Assembly: GCA_037975125.1 (NCBI GenBank)
Contig: CM075860.1
Coordinates: forward strand, 44,799,804-44,863,803
Source: Latrodectus hesperus
Taxonomy: Eukaryota > Arthropoda > Arachnida > Araneae > Theridiidae
Length of the DNA stretch: 64,000 bases
Direction: 5' to 3'
In this document: positions 42,369 through 53,923 of the stretch, piece after piece
Numbering within the stretch: position 1 is the first letter of the stretch
How the letters are laid out: each line of letters opens with the position of its first letter
Position numbers and translations under genes: made by a program
The notes under the pieces: generated by a model
What the model saw: only the letters and a program-made list of their open reading frames with translations
Databases searched by the model: none
Told to the model about the DNA's origin: nothing

Positions 42369-43453
42369 GAAATTAATAATTATATAAATAGCATTACGGA
42401 ATAAATAAAGAAAATAAATATCTATATTTAAGTGACTCTTTATAGAGAATCATAAAAGCTGAAAACTGAAGTTTCAAAAAATCACTTAAAGAAAAATACT
42501 AATAGTTTAAATATTGGTTCCCGGAATTACAGTACCATTGAATTTTAAAATTGGGATTTTAATAATGAATCTTGAAATTTAGATTTTAACAAATTATTTA
42601 AAAATTTTATTAAAAGATAATAGATTTTAAGCTTTTTAAAGTCAAATGTTATTTTATTGATATAACTCATATTTTTAATAGAAAATATTGTATAATTTTA
42701 GATGGAACTAATATAGTAATATTTTAAAAGTTTTAATATATTGAAAGCATAATATAGCTTTTAATAACTTTTATAAAAATTTTTAATGGAAAATAATGTT
42801 TTATGTTTTAAAAATTTTTAAATTGAATATTTAGTTTTTAATAAATTGACTATATTAAAGATTTTAGAAATTTAGATTTTAATATTGTAATATTTTATTG
42901 AGGTAAATGGTAGAGGATCTGTCTGAGACTATCTAATAGATAATAATAAGTGCAAATCCCTGAGGGCAGAAATTCTGAAATAATTTACATAATAAATTGC
43001 AGTGAAACTATCTAATGTAAAAGAATACTTAAATTAAATACAAGCAACTGTAGTGGAATAGAAATCTTTTTAATAACACCTAGCGCTGGGGGAAGTGGAA
43101 TAATCACTTAAATAGTAAGAGAAAACGTTTTAAAATATAATTGTAAATAAACAATCTTCGAAGAGAGAGATACGCCCACAAATTATATAAAGTGAGGTCC
43201 TTGGAAAGTGAGTGTCCTGCTGAGGCAACAATTAAAATTATTGTTTTTAAAGTGTGAAAAGAAATTTAAATTTTATTCAATCTATTTATATGGAAAATGG
43301 TGTTTTAATAATCAGGTATTAACGTTTTAATATACTGTGTTTTTTAGAATTTTAATTAATTTTAATACTTTTATATACATGTTATTTTGTGGGTTTTAAT
43401 TCGTTTTAAGGATAATAATAGGATATTGATTTATAAATTTCGGAATATAAAAA
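42369..43453 (+). other. U8 leader, second part (5' UTR)
   Basis: AT-rich leader from the GAAATTAA duplication to the ORF1 ATG, with no credible ORF. Repeated AATTTTAAA-type runs make it low in complexity. Confidence 0.5.
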
Positions 43454-43644
43454 ATGAATTCTAGACCGAATTCGCCAAATAGAAAATCACCTTCCCCTTT
43501 GGATTTAAATGTAAGGGAACCTGATGACGGGGACACGGAACAGATACCAACGGAGGAAAATTTCATACAGGAAACCCTGAAAGAACTAAAAAATATAATA
43601 GAAACCAAAAGAAATGATAAATACCATCTGCCGAAAGAGCCTAG
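43454..43644 (+). pseudogene. LINE ORF1 N-terminal fragment (U8), cut by B4
   Basis: ATG at 43454, reading MNSRPNSPNRKSPSPLDLN and, further on, YHLPKEPR, the usual A-family ORF1 N-terminus (compare YHLPKEIR in U1). It is cut by B4 at codon 63 or so. The longer ORF to 43774 reads on into the B4 tail and is chimeric. Confidence 0.8.
43631..43644 (+). repeat. Target-site duplication of B4, left copy
   Basis: CCGAAAGAGCCTAG, repeated at 49242-49255. Confidence 0.92.
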
Positions 43645-43894
43645 GTTGGTTGGTTGGTTGGTTGGGTTTTATGGCGCAAGGTCCAAAAACGGACATGCTG
43701 CGCCAAGAATAAAGTTTAGAAGTATTTATTTTATTTTTTATTTATTTTTTATTTTATTTATTAATTTACTTTGAAAACCCAAGCAACATTAAAATTTTTA
43801 AAAAACAAAAATCAGTGTATACATATATTAAAATAAAATTACATATAAAAGGAAAATCAAAATATATATACTTTTAAAATTTAAGAAATGTAAA

Positions 43895-46800
43895 TTAAAT
43901 ATAATGTATAAAACCTATTGCCCTCAAAAAGGCAAATAGGTTCTTGTGGGGTGGTTCCCCAAGTAAATCATATAGGGTTAAAATATCACAGTTAAAAAAG
44001 TGTAAACGAAATTGGTTAAAATATTTGCATGAAATTAAAATATGATAAACAGTGAATGGTTCATCACACGTTTCACACCAAGGATTTAATTCGCTTAGAA
44101 ACAGATGTCTATGTGTGAAACGTGTGTGTCCGATACGAAGGCGGGTTAGTCTTACATCAGCACTTCGTATCGGTAAAACTGTTAATGAGGTGATGTATGG
44201 AAATATGGCACGCAATTTATTATTGACCTGCATGTTCCATGACTCCTGCCAAAGATCTTTTGTAAATTTTTTAACATACCTTTTCACATCGAACAAAGGA
44301 ATGGATGGAAGAGACGGGCCGGATGCAGATTTAGCAGCTGCATCAGCCCTCTCATTGCCATCAAGACCTACGTGACTTGGGACCCAGCAGAGAATTATGT
44401 CGTATCCCTTGCCAGCAAGGGAATCCAATGCTCGGAAAATTCCAGACACAACAGGATGGCAGTCAAAACTACTGTTCCGCAAAGCTTCCAACACACTCAA
44501 ACTGTCAGTGTACATACAGTATTTACGACTTTCACATATATTCATCTGCTGAAGAGCTTGATAAAAAGCAGTTGCTTCAGCAGAGAAGATGGAACAGGAC
44601 GGATGGAGGCTGTAGCTAAGAGTTTTGTTTTCAATAACTACAGCACATCCAACATGTCCTGCAGATTTTGATCCATCTGTGAAAACTGGTGTGTACGTGG
44701 AGTACTGACAGCGATGTGAGGCATATAGCTGCTGGAAAACAGTAGTTGCCGTGTCTGATTTTCTATAACGAGCAAAAGGATTGATGATTTGAATCTGTGG
44801 ATCATACCAAGGTGGATGTAGAAGAAAGTCCGTTTTTTCGAAACGGACATCACATAGGTCTGAAAATAATATGTTGGACTTTGTCCGAGTGAGAAAAGGT
44901 GGAATGCTGTATGAACGTGCGTCATACAGCCTTATAAGTGCAGGTGTAGTAGTCATGGAACGTAATGGATGATGAGGGTCAGACATGATTTTTGCATAAT
45001 AACTGAGAGACAGCTGCATTCGTCTCAGGTCTAAAGGCAGTTGATGACATATTGCATATAGACTCTGGACGGGTGATGTGCGGAATGCGCCTGAACATAT
45101 TCTCAAAGCAGAGTGATGTATTGTATCCAATCTGCGTAAAACGGAAGACCTAGCAGATCCATACACAGAACACCCATAGTCAATACGAGATAAAATTAAT
45201 GACTGGTAGACACGAAGTAGTGCTGTGCGATCAGCACCCCAAGATGTATTAGAAAGCACCTTGAGGATATTAAGCGATCGCTCGCACTTCTTCCGCAAAT
45301 GAAGAATATGCGGAAGAAAATTTAACTTTCGGTCAAATGATATACCCAAAAATTTTATCTCGTTGACAACAGGAATAGGTGTATTGTTTATATATATAGT
45401 AGGATCATTATGTAGGCTAGTCTTCCTGCAGAAATGGACACATTTACTCTTGCCAGGAGACAGCGTGTGGCCATTCTCAGCACACCATGCAGCAAGTTTA
45501 TTAACTGATGTTTGTAGTTGTCTCTCAATTAAACGCATATTTGAACCCTCACATGATATTTGCAGGTCATCAACGTAAAGCGTGCCATAAACAGGAGGTG
45601 AAATTTGATGAAGAATGCAACTGATGTAAAGGTTAAAAAGTGTGACACTTAAAATAGAGCCTTGGGGTACACCCTCGGCTTGAATAAAAGTATTGGACAT
45701 AACAGAACCAATACGAACTTTAAAACCACGGGAGCATAAGAAATTTTCTATAAATATTGGCAAATTACCCCTAAAGCCAAAATCATACATCCTACGGAGA
45801 ATTCCATAACGCCACGTACGGTCATAAGCCTTCTCTATGTCGAAGAAAATGGAAACGAGATGATTCCTCCGCACAAAGGCATTGCGGATCTGCGTTTCCA
45901 GATAAGTAATATTATCAAGAGTGGATCTTCCTTTACGGAAGCCACTCTGATTGATATGGATAAAGTTATTTGTTTCTAAGACATAGATGAGACGGGCGTT
46001 GACCATACGTTCGAGAGTCTTACATAAGCAACTCGTCAGAGCAATTGGTCGATAACTTGAAGGAACAGAAGGATCCTTACCAGCCTTAAGGATCGGAATC
46101 ACTATTGCTTCGCTCCAAAGTGATGGAAATTTATTTTCAGTCCAGATCCTATTGAACAGATAAAGTAAGTTCAACAGGGAGTCTGGACTTAAATGGCGAA
46201 GCATTAGATAGCTGATTCCATCTGGTCCTGGGCTAGTATCATGGGCCTGCTGTAATGCTCTCTTCAATTCCAACATCCGAAATTCACAGTTGTAAGGCAA
46301 AGCTTGTCGATGGTTGAAACGAATTGGTGTTCGCTCAGCACGACTCTTTGTCCTTAAGAACGAAGGACTATAAGAGTCGTTGCTTGAGACGCTAGCAAAG
46401 GTTTCACCAAGGACGTTAGCGATGTCCTTAGGAGAAGAGTATATAGCAGCTCCGGATTTCAAAATAGGAATTGAAAATTCTCTATATATTCCATTGGCTG
46501 CTTTCACTCTTCTCCACAACTGTTTACTGGATGTGGAAGAAGTTATTGATGATACATAGCGGGACCAAGATTCCTTCTGACTTCGACGACGAGCTCTGCG
46601 AGCTAATGCTTTTGCTCTCTTATAGGCGATAAGATTCTCCGTTGTGGGGTATCTTCTGAAGAGCCCCCATAACTTCCTCTGTTTCTTATAGGTGTTTTGA
46701 CATTCATTATTCCACCAAGGTTTGCAACGCCTGTGTGGTATAGAGGAACACTTTGGTATTGATGCATCAGCTGCATTTATAATTGTTTCAGTGACTTTAG

Positions 46801-47578
46801 ATACGGCATTATCAATATCATCGATCATAACCATTTCATTATCAACAACTGCCAATTGTGTAAATAACGTCCAATCTGCCCGACTGTACACGTAAGTAGG
46901 TAAGCGTTGTCTTACACTACTACCTCCAGTCTGGGAGATGACGAGAGGAAAATGATCGCTGTTATGCAGATCATTTCCTACATTTAAATTTAACAATGGC
47001 AGAAGAGATGGAGAACAAATGGCCAGATCGAGAGAATGAAACGTTCTTGTGGGTACATGGAAATAAGTCTTCTCGTCGGTATTAAGCAGACAGAGACTAT
47101 TATCTGAAATAAACCGCTCTATCTGCCCACCGCGAGAATTTGTATCATCACTTCCCCACAAAGAACTATGGCCGTTAAAGTCACCTAACAACAGAAATGG
47201 TGTTGGCAGCTGATCTATTAATGCATCGAGTTCCTCTTGGCGGATGACATCGTGTGGTGGCAAATACAAACTACAGACTGTCAACAAGCATGATGTATGA
47301 ATTCTCACAGCTACAGCCTGTAGTGTAGTATTTAAATGTTGGGCAGTGCTGGGATAGTTGTTGGATGTTAATATGCAAACACCTCCAGACACTGCACCAT
47401 CGTCACCACAGTCTTTTCTAAAGCTTTTAAACCCACGCATGGAAAAGTTATTGCTGGACTTCAGGAAAGTTTCCTGAAGTGCAACACATGCGGGGTTGTA
47501 GGCTGAAATTATAGACTTGATGTCATCATGATGAGAACGCAAACCATGGCAGTTCCAAGAAACAAAGGAAGTTATTGT
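43895..47578 (-). CDS. B-family ORF2 polyprotein: endonuclease, RT, RNase H; non-AUG start (B4)
   Basis: Open from upstream of SFVSWNCHGLRSHHDD to 43895, with 1215 codons counted from the TTG at 47542. Endonuclease: LQETFL, GDFNGHSSLWG and NSDHFPLVI. RT: SYRPIALTS, FFDIEKAYDRTWR, GVPQGSILSVTLFN and YVDDLQIS. RNase H: FTDGSKSAGHVGCA, SAEATAF, YTDSLSV and NERADAAAKSA. A CETCDEPFTVYHILISC finger follows. No in-frame ATG precedes the endonuclease core. In this copy the ORF2 frame overlaps the end of ORF1 (in -1 relation) for about 16 codons. All catalytic residues that I can identify are present. Confidence 0.88.
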   Translation of the reverse strand, partial: TITSFVSWNCHGLRSHHDDIKSIISAYNPACVALQETFLKSSNNFSMRGFKSFRKDCGDDGAVSGGVCILTSNNYPSTAQHLNTTLQAVAVRIHTSCLLTVCSLYLPPHDVIRQEELDALIDQLPTPFLLLGDFNGHSSLWGSDDTNSRGGQIERFISDNSLCLLNTDEKTYFHVPTRTFHSLDLAICSPSLLPLLNLNVGNDLHNSDHFPLVISQTGGSSVRQRLPTYVYSRADWTLFTQLAVVDNEMVMIDDIDNAVSKVTETIINAADASIPKCSSIPHRRCKPWWNNECQNTYKKQRKLWGLFRRYPTTENLIAYKRAKALARRARRRSQKESWSRYVSSITSSTSSKQLWRRVKAANGIYREFSIPILKSGAAIYSSPKDIANVLGETFASVSSNDSYSPSFLRTKSRAERTPIRFNHRQALPYNCEFRMLELKRALQQAHDTSPGPDGISYLMLRHLSPDSLLNLLYLFNRIWTENKFPSLWSEAIVIPILKAGKDPSVPSSYRPIALTSCLCKTLERMVNARLIYVLETNNFIHINQSGFRKGRSTLDNITYLETQIRNAFVRRNHLVSIFFDIEKAYDRTWRYGILRRMYDFGFRGNLPIFIENFLCSRGFKVRIGSVMSNTFIQAEGVPQGSILSVTLFNLYISCILHQISPPVYGTLYVDDLQISCEGSNMRLIERQLQTSVNKLAAWCAENGHTLSPGKSKCVHFCRKTSLHNDPTIYINNTPIPVVNEIKFLGISFDRKLNFLPHILHLRKKCERSLNILKVLSNTSWGADRTALLRVYQSLILSRIDYGCSVYGSARSSVLRRLDTIHHSALRICSGAFRTSPVQSLYAICHQLPLDLRRMQLSLSYYAKIMSDPHHPLRSMTTTPALIRLYDARSYSIPPFLTRTKSNILFSDLCDVRFEKTDFLLHPPWYDPQIQIINPFARYRKSDTATTVFQQLYASHRCQYSTYTPVFTDGSKSAGHVGCAVVIENKTLSYSLHPSCSIFSAEATAFYQALQQMNICESRKYCMYTDSLSVLEALRNSSFDCHPVVSGIFRALDSLAGKGYDIILCWVPSHVGLDGNERADAAAKSASGPSLPSIPLFDVKRYVKKFTKDLWQESWNMQVNNKLRAIFPYITSLTVLPIRSADVRLTRLRIGHTRFTHRHLFLSELNPWCETCDEPFTVYHILISCKYFNQFRLHFFNCDILTLYDLLGEPPHKNLFAFLRAIGFIHYI

Positions 47579-48708
47579 TGAGTTTGAAAAGCTCCTTTCC
47601 CGGAGCTGGAAGGCATGTCATCTGACATCTCCTCGAGTGATAGGTCTTCGTCCGAGGGATGCAGATATACGGCGTCAGCCTCCAGGTTTAAGGCTTTACG
47701 GGTGGATATGGAGGGCCTAACAATGCCCTCTTTTGCTGATTTTAGTTTTAAAGCCTTTACGGCTTTAGATTTAGCAATCGGAGCTTTTCTACGAATAGTC
47801 GATGTGGATGTTGATTTTGGCTTTTGTACAGATGTAGGGGGTAATTTAACAATCGGGAGTGAGATAGCATCCGTTTGTGTACTAGTCGATCTGGTGACCT
47901 TGGCAGCAACAGTCGCATAGCTGATTCCTACTTGAGGTGTTCGAGCTGTAACAGCCCGTCTCGCCTCAGGATATGAACAGTTATTTTTAACTTTCGTGGT
48001 TGTGATCTCCTTCTCCAGTATCCAGATAGGACAACTTCTAGCGTAGGAGGGGTGGTCACCTTTACAGTTGACACACCTCTCCTTTGCAATACAGGACGAA
48101 CTGTCGTGGCCAACTGCTGCGCAGCGAGCGCAAGTCAGTTTGCCTCTGCATGCCGCTTTAGAATGACCAAATCTCTGGCACTGGAAACAACGCAAAGGAT
48201 TTGGAATGAATGGCCTAACGGAGAGATGCATATACGCAGCATTAATATGCTGCGGTAGGTCTGGCGTCGCAAATGTCAGGATCAGATGTTTAGTGTTAAT
48301 AACTTTATCATCTCTCCTGACAGTAATGCGTTTTACAGCGCAGACCTTTTGTTCTTTAAGATTTTCTAGTATCTCATCCGTAGGCGTGTTAAGCAAATCC
48401 TTCGCGGATATCACACCACGAGAAAAGTTAAGGTTTGTATGAGGCGAGACAGACACCTCAAGGGTAGCTAGCATATTCATATTAGCAATCGAGGTTGCTT
48501 GTGTTTGTGATGCGACTTCTACCATTAGGTCGCCAGAACGTAATTTTCTGATGCTCTTCACGTCACCGATCGTGCCTGCAATAGCTTTTTGAATGAGGAA
48601 AGGGGATACTGTATCAAAAGTACCCTCTTTCCTTTTGATTACATAAAACTTTGCATTTAGTAAAGATAAAGTATGCTCCCGTGGGAGAATTGAAATATTC
48701 ATTTCCAT
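47572..48708 (-). CDS. B-family ORF1, Gag-like zinc-knuckle protein (B4)
   Basis: 378 aa from the ATG at 48708 (MEMNISILPREH). Knuckles CFQCQRFGHSKAAC, CARCAAVGHDSSSC and CVNCKGDHPSYARSC, a K/S/T-rich C-terminus and an acidic PSDEDLSLEEMSDD near the end. The stop TAA overlaps the ORF2 frame. About as long as, and colinear with, B3 ORF1. It is expected to bind element RNA in a cytoplasmic RNP. Confidence 0.87.
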   Translation of the reverse strand: MEMNISILPREHTLSLLNAKFYVIKRKEGTFDTVSPFLIQKAIAGTIGDVKSIRKLRSGDLMVEVASQTQATSIANMNMLATLEVSVSPHTNLNFSRGVISAKDLLNTPTDEILENLKEQKVCAVKRITVRRDDKVINTKHLILTFATPDLPQHINAAYMHLSVRPFIPNPLRCFQCQRFGHSKAACRGKLTCARCAAVGHDSSSCIAKERCVNCKGDHPSYARSCPIWILEKEITTTKVKNNCSYPEARRAVTARTPQVGISYATVAAKVTRSTSTQTDAISLPIVKLPPTSVQKPKSTSTSTIRRKAPIAKSKAVKALKLKSAKEGIVRPSISTRKALNLEADAVYLHPSDEDLSLEEMSDDMPSSSGKGAFQTQQ

Positions 48709-49241
48709 ATTTAAAATGGAAAATTCGGGACCTGACGGCACCACCCACCACCGAGTCCAACAAGGGGATGCAGACCAGCTGCACCAGTGCTAGTCAGGTC
48801 CTATACGCTCACAGTACATCCCTGAAGTGGCCTCCACCCTTAACGAGTCACCCAGTAGATGTACCGATCGCTTGATCCATAAAGCCGATTGATGTGCTGA
48901 GGACCACAACACACCTCCCGTTTACCTGAAGCAGAGGCCAAAGCAATGTGTTGGTCTCTGGAGGCCTCAATTACCAGGATCCTCCTTTCCAGGGACACGG
49001 GTCTCCACGCACGGCAAACACGTGGGTGATTTAGTCCTCAAGAGTAGCTAATAGCAACAGAGCGGCGAAAGCTACTCAAGGGGAGCCCTCAACCTCTTGC
49101 GAGGCAACCACACTGAGGGAGAAGAGGAAGAAAAAGCAGAAGATTAGAGGAGAGAGGAAAAGAAAGAAGAGGACAGATCACTGGGGTACCTCGGGATTGT
49201 GACACCCGTGTTTACCTAAAGAAGGTAAACCCCCTGAGGGG
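48709..49241 (-). other. B4 5' UTR with terminal hairpins
   Basis: Homologous to 30497-31029 of B3. It has the same CCCCTCAGGGG self-complementary start and GGTTTACC/GGTAAACA hairpin, and the same pyrimidine-rich tract. Confidence 0.7.
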
Positions 49242-49255
49242 CCGAAAGAGCCTAG
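49242..49255 (+). repeat. Target-site duplication of B4, right copy
   Basis: CCGAAAGAGCCTAG, identical to 43631-43644. Confidence 0.92.
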
Positions 49256-50180
49256 AACTAAAGCTATAAATCTAATAATAACTTTACAAAACTACCCCTG
49301 GCCTCAAATAAATCAGCAATCACAGCAATCATCACCTATAATATCAGAAATACAAAACCTACAGCAAAAAAATTATCCCAGAGTTAACAAATAAAATTAA
49401 TACACTAACCCAGTCGTTGCAGAGTTTTGAATTAAACAGAGATATTAGGGCAAACGAAAATGTAAAATCCTATAGTGATATAATCAAAACAGATAACTCA
49501 TTGATAATTAAAAAATCCAAAATACCAAAACCGTGGGAAGAACTAAAAAAAATAGAAACCGAGATCCAGCCCAAGGGAATATATAATCGGCATAACTACG
49601 TAGAAATAAAATGTAAAAATAAAGAAGATACCATTAAATTAAAAGAACAACTATTGGAAACTGAAACACCGGTTGAAGAGAAAAAATCCAAACCAAGAAA
49701 ATTATAATATTAAATGTACCAAATTCAATTACTAAAGAAAAAATATTAACTGCAATTTCAGAAAAACTTCAAACAGATATTACAGAAGAACAAGTCAAAA
49801 TACTTCAACATAGAAAAACCTTAAGTCAATTCAACCTATATAATTATATATTAGAGATCCCAGACAATATCGCATTTAAGCTTCTGGAAAAAAATCTGAT
49901 ATTTATAGGACTTGCGAAATATAGAATTAGTATATTTAAACCCATCTTCAGATGTCACAAATGCCAAAATTTTACTCATTTGACTAAGGATTGCAAATGC
50001 AAAAATAGCTACTGTGCTAAATGCGGCAAAACTCATGAAACGGATAAGTGTAATTCGAATAAAATGGGATGCATAAATTGTATTGAAGCAAACAGCAACG
50101 GTTCAAACTTCCAAATAGATCACCCGGCATATGATCTAAGATGCCCAGCCTATAAAGAGTACCTAAAAACAACAGTTTAA
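49256..50180 (+). pseudogene. LINE ORF1 C-terminal part, two homopolymer frameshifts (U8)
   Basis: Continues U8 ORF1 after B4. The frame changes at a run of A near 49365 (one base too many; the reading then ends in QQKNYPRVNK) and again at an A run near 49685 (one too few; ends in KSKPRKL). The last part is open to 50180 and carries CHKCQNFTHLTKDC, CAKCGKTHETDKC and CINCIEANSNG with a later H and C. The two indels are opposite in sign, so only the segment between them is out of frame. Confidence 0.82.
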
Positions 50181-50230
50181 AGCTAATAATAATTATAATT
50201 AATACTAACAGAATAAAAATAAATAATAAT

Positions 50231-53200
50231 ATGCAAAGTAAGAGTAATACAGAAAAATACAAATTAACTATAGATGAATCTAACCCAAATTTAACAAAAA
50301 TCAACTTCAATAAACTCAAATTCCTTCAGGTTAATTTACAAAAAAGTAAATCAGCTCAATTACAACTAACCAAAACCGTAACAGATAATAAATACGATAT
50401 TATTCTAGTGCAGGAACCCCATGTAATACAACAAAAAATTAGAGGGATACCAACAAAATGGAAAATATATTATGATAAAAATTCAGATTACCCAAAGTGC
50501 GCAACCATAATCACAGCTCCGATTAATCCACTATTAATTTCGACACAACCAGACTTAATTACAGTTTATTTAGATCTAAAACCAAATCCAATTTTACTAA
50601 TAAATATCTATGCTGCTCCCCTTCAAAATTTAAACAACTTACTGAATAAAATAGCCACAGAATTAAATAAATATAAAAACATAGCAACCTTAATAGCAGG
50701 AGACTTCAACTCGCAAAATATCATCTGGAATTACCCTACAAATAATTACAGAGGAAATATATTGGAGGCCTTCATATCAACGCATAACTTAAATATCGTA
50801 AATATAAATAATAATATTCCTACTTTTGTAGGACCGAATGGTGTGGGATATCCAGATCTAACTTTAATAAATGATAAACTGCTACAATATATTACTAATT
50901 GGAACGTACTCGAAGAAGAATCCTGCTCTGACCACAAATATATAAGTTATGAATTAAATAACAACAATACAATATGCTTCAATAGAAGATACAACACAAA
51001 TAAAAACAGGAATAAATTTAAAAAAGCCTTAGTTGAAATAGCAGATATTCTTTCACCTAAATTAGCTAGTTGTAGAACAAACCAAGAATTAGATACATTA
51101 ACAGATCAATTAATAAGTAAATGTAAAAACAATGCAGAAAAATATTTCCCAATTAAAAAACCAGATAAACCAAACCAAATAAAATGGTGGTGTACCGAAC
51201 TACAGATACTGAAAAACAAAACAAAAGCATTACGTAGAAGGTTTAAAAAAACAATAGAAACAGAGACTAAAACTTTATATATCATTGAATATAAAAAATC
51301 TGTAGCTAAATACAAAAAGGAAATAATTAAAAATAAACTAAGTAGCTGGAAAAAATTCTGTTCCGATTATAACAACCCCTATGGAATACTAACGAAATTA
51401 ACAACTAACAAACACATTAATCCCACAACTTATGTCCCTCTAACAACTAACCAGATATCAATAAACCCAGCAAATAATATATTCCAAGACCTTATGAAAC
51501 ATTCATTTCTAGACAATCTACAAGATCCCGAAGATATTAGTCCAATAACTAAAAATGATGCACAGGACCCAATGTTCACAAAAATTGAAATAAAGATTGT
51601 TATTAAAAATTTAAATGGCTCAAGGGCTCCCGGCATGGATGGAATCGATAACAAAATAATAAAAATGATGAACCAAGCAATGCCAAACTTTATACTGGAC
51701 TATTTTAACAAATGCTTAAAGCTGTGTTACTTTCCAAGGGCTTTCAAAGAGGGACAGGTGATTTTCTTCATCAAAAAAGGCAAAGACCCGAAGGACCCCA
51801 CATCATAAAGACCTATTTGTCTCCTCCCGGCACTGGGAAAAGTACTTGAAAGACTTATCACAAACAGGCTAAAATACCATCTGGAAACAAAGAAATATTT
51901 CAGAGATAACCAATTTGGATTCCGATCAAAATTGTCTACCGAACACGCTTTAATAAGAATCAAAAAATTAATAGAAGAAAATAAAAATAAAGACCTATAC
52001 ACTGCACTTATAAGCTTAGACATTAGGAAAGCCTTTGATTCCGTCTATTGGCCCAAACTAAAAACGGAGCTAAATGGCCTAGATATTCCTTTCAACATTT
52101 TATCTACCTTTTATAGTTTTTTGTCAGACAGGAAAATAACAGTTTTACATGATAACACAGCAATCACTAAACCACATGTCAGAGGATGCCCTCAGGGGTC
52201 TATAAGCGGACCTATTTTCTGGAACATTTATTTCAACAAAATCTCAAACTATAAATGGCCTGAACATTCAAAAATTACCACTTTTGCAGATGACACTTTA
52301 TTTGTAATATCTGGAAATACTAAAGAACAAATTAAAAACAATAGCAACCAAACTCTGGAACTATTTAACAGCCTTTGTAAAGATCTTTTTATTACAATAG
52401 CACCAAACAAATCTAAAGTTCTGTTAATAGGAAAAAAAAGTAAAGCCCTTAAATATAACCCTAGAATTGCAATGAATAACATAAGCTTAACTCATGTCAA
52501 AACACTTCTTTACCTGGGATCCCACATCGATAATAAATTATCCTTCTTGCCACATATTAGTACGATCAAACAAAAAGTAATTAAAACAGCTCAAAAAATA
52601 AAAGAAATGGTTTCCATAAACTGGGGGATAAAAGGAAAAATTATAAAAATAATATATCAAACAATAATACTCAGACAGGTCCTCTATGGAGTCTCCTTCT
52701 GGTTAGAACCTATTAATGTTAGAAAAATTAAACAACTTCAATCTATAGAAAGATATTTTCTCCTGCTGGTCACAAAGGCCTATAAAACTACGCCAACTGC
52801 TAGCTTAGAAATCTTATCCGGTACCCCGCCAATCCAGCTCCTGGCCGAATTGGAATCTGATAAAGCCAAAATACTACAACACAGACAGAAAGTTAAAATA
52901 GATGATGTATATATCCAGGGGGAGAGTTGTGAAGATCACCCGAATAAAGACGAAACACACCCGGTGACTTGGTCACGAAATCATCACCTATACTACCATC
53001 AGGGCAAAAAGGAACTAACCCATTCTCCTCCTCAGTCCCTTTGGAACATATATACGGATGGATCCAAGATTGAAAATAGCACTGGGGCAGCAATGGTGGT
53101 ATACAACAAAACAACTACAATAGCTTCCTTTAAATATAAATTAAATCCATACAATACCGTTTTCCAAGCAGAAGCCCTGGCTATACTAAAAGCAATAGAA

Positions 53201-53923
53201 TACATAAAGCAGGAAAAATTAACAACAACAAACATATGGTCTGACAGCAACTCGGTTATATTAGCTCTACAGAATCCTTATCCTAAAAATTACCAAATTA
53301 AAGAAATTCAATCATCGCTGAAAACGACACCAAACAGGATCAATATAATTTGAACAAAAGCACACGTAGGAAATATGGGGAACGAGGCAGCAGACCGGCT
53401 AGCTAAGGAAGCTACCAAACTATCCAATCAGGAAGCAGAAAATTTACCTATACCAAAATCCTTTATAAAATTCAAATTGCATCAAATACTAATTAAAAAT
53501 TGGCAAAACTACTGGAATTCAATAGAGACTGGCAGAACAACTTATAAATTCTTCCCTACAGTGGATACAGATAAATGCTCGGATAATCCATATATAAACT
53601 ACTTATTAACCAACCACGGCCCGTTCCCCATATACTACGCCAAAATAAACAAAGCCAAAACAAATATATGTATCTGTGGAGAAACCGGTACAGCTGCCCA
53701 CTATCTGCTCCAGTGCCCACAAACAACAAATTATCATCTCAAAAAACCTCAAACAATGACAGAAGTAGACTTCATAAAATATTGTATTACCTGCCCACAC
53801 CGGAAAAAGAAAATCAACGAACTGACTGAATTCTTAATAAACATGGATTTAAAATTATGCAGGGATCCATCCGTAAGGGCTGAGGAAAACGAAGACTTTA
53901 CAAGTGAAGAGGAATGGAGCTGA
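50231..53923 (+). pseudogene. LINE ORF2 polyprotein with two in-frame stops (U8)
   Basis: A single reading frame of about 1230 codons with two nonsense codons: TAA at 51806-51808 in place of Y in SYRPICLL, and TGA at about 53351 in place of W before TKAH of RNase H. Otherwise it has all parts: LQVNLQKSKSAQ, VQEPH, GDFNSQ and CSDH; SLDIRKAFDSVYW, GCPQGSISGP and FADDTLFV; YTDGSK, QAEALA, WSDSNSV and NEAADRLAKEA; and CICGETGTAAHYLLQC. There is no frameshift. It groups with U2, U7 and U9. Confidence 0.87.

Larger units (their letters stand above)
43645..49241 (-). mobile_element. B-family LINE copy B4 (I-like), full length with TSD
   Basis: 5597 bp on the minus strand, from CCCCTCAGGGGG (5' end, 49241) to the (AACC)n tail at 43645, inside U8 ORF1 with 14-bp target duplications. 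Both ORFs are open. Its 5' two-thirds are nearly the same as in B3, while its 3' third is B1-like. Confidence 0.92.
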
